Source of the DNA: Clostridiales bacterium oral taxon 876 str. F0540 | Lineage (GTDB): Bacteria; Bacillota; Clostridia; Clostridiales; Clostridiaceae | Direction of reading: 5' to 3' | NCBI GenBank assembly: GCA_000466585.1 | Contig: KE993488.1 | Span: forward strand, 18,389 to 82,388 | Length of the DNA stretch: 64,000 nucleotides | Shown: positions 60,223-64,000 of the stretch, piece after piece | Layout: every line of letters begins with the position of its first letter | How positions within the stretch are numbered: the stretch's first letter is position 1 | Translations under genes and position numbers: made by a program | Notes under the pieces: generated by a model | What the model saw: only the letters and a program-made list of their open reading frames with translations | The model's database searches: none | Told to the model about the DNA's origin: nothing

Positions 60223-62108
60223 TTTTCAACAAACCAATCCATAGACAGTATCTGTTCAAAGGAGGCTGTTTCTTCATTATTTATTCTAAGGTTTCCATCT
60301 CTATCGTAAATCGGTCCTGTAAAAGGATGATAGGCATTGTTCATAATCATTTTTTTCATTAGATTTACAAGTTTTTGGGTTTCTGGAGGCACTAGCTCCT
60401 TGGAGTAAAAAATATCAACAACACCAGTATCTATTCCCCACCAAAAGTTTATAAGTTTTGGATTATTGCTGAACATATCAACAATAGTTTTAAAGGTATT
60501 GTTTAATATATTTTTTAATATTCTTTCATAGAATATGCCCCAATTCCATATAGGTGTTGCCAGATATTTATCCGGAACTCCACGTTCTTTATCAATGGTA
60601 CAAAGCATGGAATAAACACCAAAGTCTGTAGAAACAGGATGAGGAACCTCTAAGGTACGATTACAGATTATATCCGCGCCTTCTTTAATAAGCCCGCTTC
60701 CTGCGTCAGTAAATTTCAAACGGCTGTTCCACTCATTAGTGTAGGCTACTTTAATTATCGCATAAGGATTAACCATTTTGGCTCCTAAAGCAAAGGCGTT
60801 TATAGAACTTATAACTTCCGGAGTAGGACTTGTTGCAACATAGCCTATTATATTGTCTTTTGTCATTGAACCTGCAATAATTCCTGTTAAGAATCTAGGC
60901 TCATAGGTACGCCCATAATAATTGCTTACATGCTTGTAGGGATGAGCTTCAGAACAATTGAAGAATCTCACCTGCGGAAATTCTAAAGCACATTTTAAAG
61001 TTGAGTTTAGATAAATAGGGCTTGTAGTAAAGATAATATCATTGCCGGCGTTTGCTAAAATTTTAAGCATCTTGTAGGCGTCATTGTTTTCAGGAACATT
61101 TTCTATGTAGCCGGTAGTTATATGATCACCAAGGACTTTTTCAAGATGAAGTCTTCCAAGCTCGTGTGAATAGGTCCAGCCCGAACCCTCTATTGTTCTT
61201 GCATAAGCGAAGGCTACCTTTAATTTCTTTTTTGGAATAACTAAAGAAGTTAAGGTATTAATCATCTTGTTTGGACTTACTTCTAATAGTTCGGTAGATA
61301 AATCTATACCTTCATCCTTTGACAAAACTTCAAGTTCCTTTATAAATTCTTTCATTCTTAAAATAAGCTTTTCTTCATTTACTTTCTTAGGCATTCCATA
61401 TATTTTTATATATTCTAAAAGTGCGTCTCCAGTAGTTATCTTAAGGCGGTCTCCTCCAGAAGATAAGTATATTTTCCTAAAAGTATTGTAAATATAAACT
61501 TCAAAGTATTTATATTTATTATCAAAATAGGAGTTTTCAGGACTAAAGTTGTCAAACAATTTAAGGAGCTTGTCAAAGCTGCCTTCTTTTGAAAACCATA
61601 TTGAATAGAGGTTGGTTATTTTATTAAATTTAAGAAACTCATAATAAAGCCTGCTGTCTTTGTTGTTTTCATCAAACTTTGGTATAAGTCTTGTTACCTT
61701 AGCAGAAATAGAGTAGGCATCAAAATATTTAAGAACACTTACTCTTTTATTGCCTTCAATTACGTAAAACCAATTCATATATTCATAAACTTTAATGGCA
61801 TCTCGTATGCCTTCATGAAGATGAGCTTCACACAGTGAAGACCATTTTTCCCTAAACTCTGTTTCTATAAGAGGCATAAAATTTCTTGCAAAGGAAAGGC
61901 TTCTTAAGTGAGTGTAGGTACCTATAGTTTTCTTAAGAGGAATTTCAATAAGACCTAAGTCTACTTGTGCAACTATATCCGTATCTTTTAAAATACCTTC
62001 AAGTGAAGGGAGGTATCCTATTTCACCATTTGAAATACTTCTATTATATTCTCTTACAGCCATCTTCCTTGCTTCATCAAAGTGTTCATGACCATTTTTC
62101 TCCATCAT
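60201..62108 (-). CDS. Cytosolic PnrA/BMP-type binding protein fused to a ParB-like N-terminal domain
   Basis: 635 residues. No signal peptide or lipobox although its C-terminal half (about 300-585) is a PnrA/BMP periplasmic-binding fold (KKLKVAFAYARTIEGSGWTYSHELGRLHLEKV; FFNCSEAHPYKHVSNYYGRTYEPRFLTGIIAGSMTKDNIIGYVATSP). The N-terminal 150 residues contain VIEGNKRVSVLKYFDAYSI, the G-(N/H)-K/R box of ParB/sulfiredoxin-type nuclease folds. Between them is a helical linker. So it is probably an intracellular nucleoside or lipid-ligand sensor, not a transporter component. Terminates at the hairpin shared with 59600-60187. Confidence 0.85.
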   Translation of the reverse strand: MMEKNGHEHFDEARKMAVREYNRSISNGEIGYLPSLEGILKDTDIVAQVDLGLIEIPLKKTIGTYTHLRSLSFARNFMPLIETEFREKWSSLCEAHLHEGIRDAIKVYEYMNWFYVIEGNKRVSVLKYFDAYSISAKVTRLIPKFDENNKDSRLYYEFLKFNKITNLYSIWFSKEGSFDKLLKLFDNFSPENSYFDNKYKYFEVYIYNTFRKIYLSSGGDRLKITTGDALLEYIKIYGMPKKVNEEKLILRMKEFIKELEVLSKDEGIDLSTELLEVSPNKMINTLTSLVIPKKKLKVAFAYARTIEGSGWTYSHELGRLHLEKVLGDHITTGYIENVPENNDAYKMLKILANAGNDIIFTTSPIYLNSTLKCALEFPQVRFFNCSEAHPYKHVSNYYGRTYEPRFLTGIIAGSMTKDNIIGYVATSPTPEVISSINAFALGAKMVNPYAIIKVAYTNEWNSRLKFTDAGSGLIKEGADIICNRTLEVPHPVSTDFGVYSMLCTIDKERGVPDKYLATPIWNWGIFYERILKNILNNTFKTIVDMFSNNPKLINFWWGIDTGVVDIFYSKELVPPETQKLVNLMKKMIMNNAYHPFTGPIYDRDGNLRINNEETASFEQILSMDWFVENVETLQS

Positions 62109-62203
62109 GCTCCCACCTCAGTGTTAAATATTGTTAGGTATAGTATAGCACAAAAATTAATAATTAAGAATTAAAGAAGAAAATCTTATAAAGGAATTTT
62201 TTA

Positions 62204-62239
62204 AACAAAAAATGAAAAGCCACTAAGGAACTTTTCATT
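62204..62239 (-). terminator. Terminator of the YgiQ gene (minus strand)
   Basis: AATGAAAAG (62211-62219) / CTTTTCATT (62231-62239) stem; on the minus strand followed by TTTTTG. Confidence 0.78.
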
Positions 62240-62272
62240 AGAATTATCAATAATTTATTGACTGAACAGGTA

Positions 62273-64000
62273 CTAGGATCTTTTTTTAGTGCCTGAATTA
62301 AGTTTAGGTGCTCTTGGAGGAATAAGACATTTCTTATCATAACCTATAAGGTCCTGCCTATTAGCCTTTATAAGAGCTTCCCTTACAAGGTTATAGTTAT
62401 GGGGAAGATTGTACTGGAGTAGGGCTCTCTGCATATTTTTTTCTCTTTGCTCTTTTGGAACATACACTTTTTCTTTTGTAAATGGATTTATTCCAGTATA
62501 GTAAATTGTTGTTGAAAGGCTTCCGGGGGTTGGGTAGAAGTCTTGAACCTGTTCTGGAGTATATCCCATTTCTTTTATATAAAGTGCAAGCTCTATAGCT
62601 GCATTTAAATCGCTTCCAGGGTGACTGGACATCAAATAAGGAACTAAAAACTGTTTTTTACCAAGTTTATCATTTACAGCATGATATTTATTAACGAACC
62701 TTTCGTAAACTTCTCTAGTTGGTTTTCCCATTTGAGCTAAAACTTTATCGCTTACATGCTCAGGTGCGACCTTTAACTGACCGCTTATATGATGCTTGCA
62801 GAGTTCCTCAAAAAACTCTTCATTCTTATCGTAAATTAAATAGTCATATCTTATTCCTGAACGAATAAACACCTTTTTAACTCCGGGCAGTCTTCTCAAT
62901 TTTCTTAAGAGGCTTAAATATTCTGTGTGGCTTACAATCAAGTTTTTACATGGTTTAGGATGCATGCACTGCTTTGCCTTACATACGCCATGTTCCTCTT
63001 GAAGCTTGCAGGATTTGTGCCTGAAATTTGCAGTAGGACCGCCTACATCATGAATATAGCCTTTAAAGTCCTTATCCTTAATCATATCCTCTGCTTCTTT
63101 AATTATTGACTCCTGACTTCTGTTTTGGATTGTTCTTCCTTGATGGAAAGTAAGAGCACAGAAGGAGCAGCTTCCAAAGCAGCCTCTATGGCTTGTTATT
63201 GAGAACTTGACTTCGTTTATGGCAGGAATTCCACCCTGCGATTCATATATTGGATGGTAAGTTCTTGTATAAGAAATATTGTATACTCTATCCATTTCCT
63301 CCTGAGTCATCGGAAGTTGAGGAGGATTTTGAACTACAAATCTATCTCCATGCTCTTGTACTAAAATTTTTCCTCTGATGCCATCCTGCTCATAGGATTC
63401 TAACTTAAAGCTTTCAGCATAAGAGAGCTTATCAGTTGAAACCTCTTCAAAAGAAGGAACTTCTACATAATTTTTAAGTTCTTCGATATTCTTTGAGATA
63501 TACGCAGTTCCTCTTATATTTGTCATCTTATCTATAGACATACCGTACTTTAATAGATTTGCAATTTCAATAATTGTCTTTTCACCCATGCCGTAAGTCA
63601 GCAAATCGGCTTTAGAATCCAATAGTATGCTTCTTCTTACTTTATCTGACCAGTAGTCATAGTGAGCAAATCTTCTAAGGCTTGCTTCTATTCCTCCTAG
63701 TATAATCGGAACATCCTTGTAGGCTTCTTTTGCGCGGTTTGAATAAACTATAACAGCTCTGTCTGGTCTGAAGCCGGATTTTCCTCCTGGGGAGTACAGG
63801 TCATCGCTTCTTCTTTTTTTGGCAGCAGTATAGTGGTTAACCATAGAGTCTATATTTCCGGAACTTATTAAAAATCCAAGCTTTGGCTTGCCTAATTTCT
63901 TAAACTCTTCTACATTATTCCAATCAGGCTGAGCAATTACTCCTACAGTAAAACCTTCGTCCTCTAGTATTCTGCAAATAACTGCAGTACTGAAGGAAGG
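62273..64000 (-). CDS. YgiQ-family radical SAM protein (5' end outside the window)
   Basis: At least 575 residues are visible. The frame stays open past the internal ATG at 63844 to the last base, giving PSFSTAVICRILEDEGF ... SSGNIDSMVNHYT, the known YgiQ N-terminal region, so the gene is cut, not started, here. The radical SAM [4Fe-4S] motif CFGSCSFC (C-x3-C-x2-C) follows SITSHRG; the N-terminal part is B12-binding-like (LGGIEASLRRFAHYDYWSD). A second Cys cluster, CKAKQCMHPKPCKN, and the DUF3362-type C-terminus (QVQDFYPTPGSLSTTIYYTG) are typical. Reaction unknown. Confidence 0.93.
   Translation of the reverse strand, partial: PSFSTAVICRILEDEGFTVGVIAQPDWNNVEEFKKLGKPKLGFLISSGNIDSMVNHYTAAKKRRSDDLYSPGGKSGFRPDRAVIVYSNRAKEAYKDVPIILGGIEASLRRFAHYDYWSDKVRRSILLDSKADLLTYGMGEKTIIEIANLLKYGMSIDKMTNIRGTAYISKNIEELKNYVEVPSFEEVSTDKLSYAESFKLESYEQDGIRGKILVQEHGDRFVVQNPPQLPMTQEEMDRVYNISYTRTYHPIYESQGGIPAINEVKFSITSHRGCFGSCSFCALTFHQGRTIQNRSQESIIKEAEDMIKDKDFKGYIHDVGGPTANFRHKSCKLQEEHGVCKAKQCMHPKPCKNLIVSHTEYLSLLRKLRRLPGVKKVFIRSGIRYDYLIYDKNEEFFEELCKHHISGQLKVAPEHVSDKVLAQMGKPTREVYERFVNKYHAVNDKLGKKQFLVPYLMSSHPGSDLNAAIELALYIKEMGYTPEQVQDFYPTPGSLSTTIYYTGINPFTKEKVYVPKEQREKNMQRALLQYNLPHNYNLVREALIKANRQDLIGYDKKCLIPPRAPKLNSGTKKRS

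Overview
The window looks like chromosomal DNA of an endospore-forming Clostridium (sensu stricto type). The sequence is strongly AT-rich, with AGGAGG-type ribosome binding sites and frequent TTG/GTG starts. It carries a small acid-soluble spore protein, a YheC/D-like spore coat ATP-grasp protein, a T-box-controlled leuS, and families common in clostridia (DUF2225, DUF421/DUF4363, DUF5685, YgiQ, cysteine-rich CWC protein). I see no prophage, insertion sequence, plasmid or CRISPR signature. It reads as core chromosome in short operons, with many convergent pairs sharing a hairpin terminator.

Layout. 1-2960: end of a tRNA gene, then a spore-related block (SASP, a 50-aa HTH-like protein, a Met/Gln-rich coat-like protein, a YheC/D protein, a 102-aa unknown). 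In it a structured repeat of about 90 nt occurs twice, plus a decayed copy; each intact copy ends in the Shine-Dalgarno sequence of the next gene. 2996-6402: phosphonate/phosphite ABC transporter (phnC, two phnE) with phnD on the opposite strand. 6619-12053: 5'-nucleotidase-like phosphatase, GAF-GGDEF cyclase, AlbA_2 protein, small P-loop protein, RMD1/DUF155 membrane protein. 12445-22297: tyrS, an orphan FliK-like/FlhB-C-like pair, phosphoesterase, ArsR regulator, soluble chemotaxis-type transducer, DUF2225, small (p)ppGpp synthetase, leuS with T-box. 22790-26569: MMPL exporter and TetR repressor with matching putative operators. 26848-33086: a broken small gene, a zinc-ribbon protein, then a secreted protein-ABC-kinase-regulator module.

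33334-38249: PucR-type regulator, ornithine decarboxylase and ornithine/putrescine antiporter. 38362-41031: tRNA-Gln, then a minus-strand cluster (CYTH, DUF5685, DnaJ, membrane protein). 41560-48259: secreted thermolysin-family protease, HD phosphohydrolase, DUF6106 protein and two tandem exported GH13 amylases. 48393-55895: nucleoid-associated protein, CWC protein, DUF421/DUF4363, TGS-nucleoside kinase, L-serine dehydratase, cation antiporter. 55915-64000: PssA, TVP38 protein, CBS protein, lipid kinase, phosphoesterase, a cytosolic PnrA-like fusion and a YgiQ radical SAM protein cut by the window end.

The best candidate for something undescribed is the repeat at 488-571 and 2559-2644. Its two helices are kept by compensatory changes, a loop-linker pseudoknot is possible, and the ribosome binding site is part of the unit. 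Other signals are a family of nested ACTG...CAGT hairpins between convergent genes, operator-like repeats before three operons, and a small gene whose frame breaks right after its start codon. All family names come from motif recognition by eye, without database searches.
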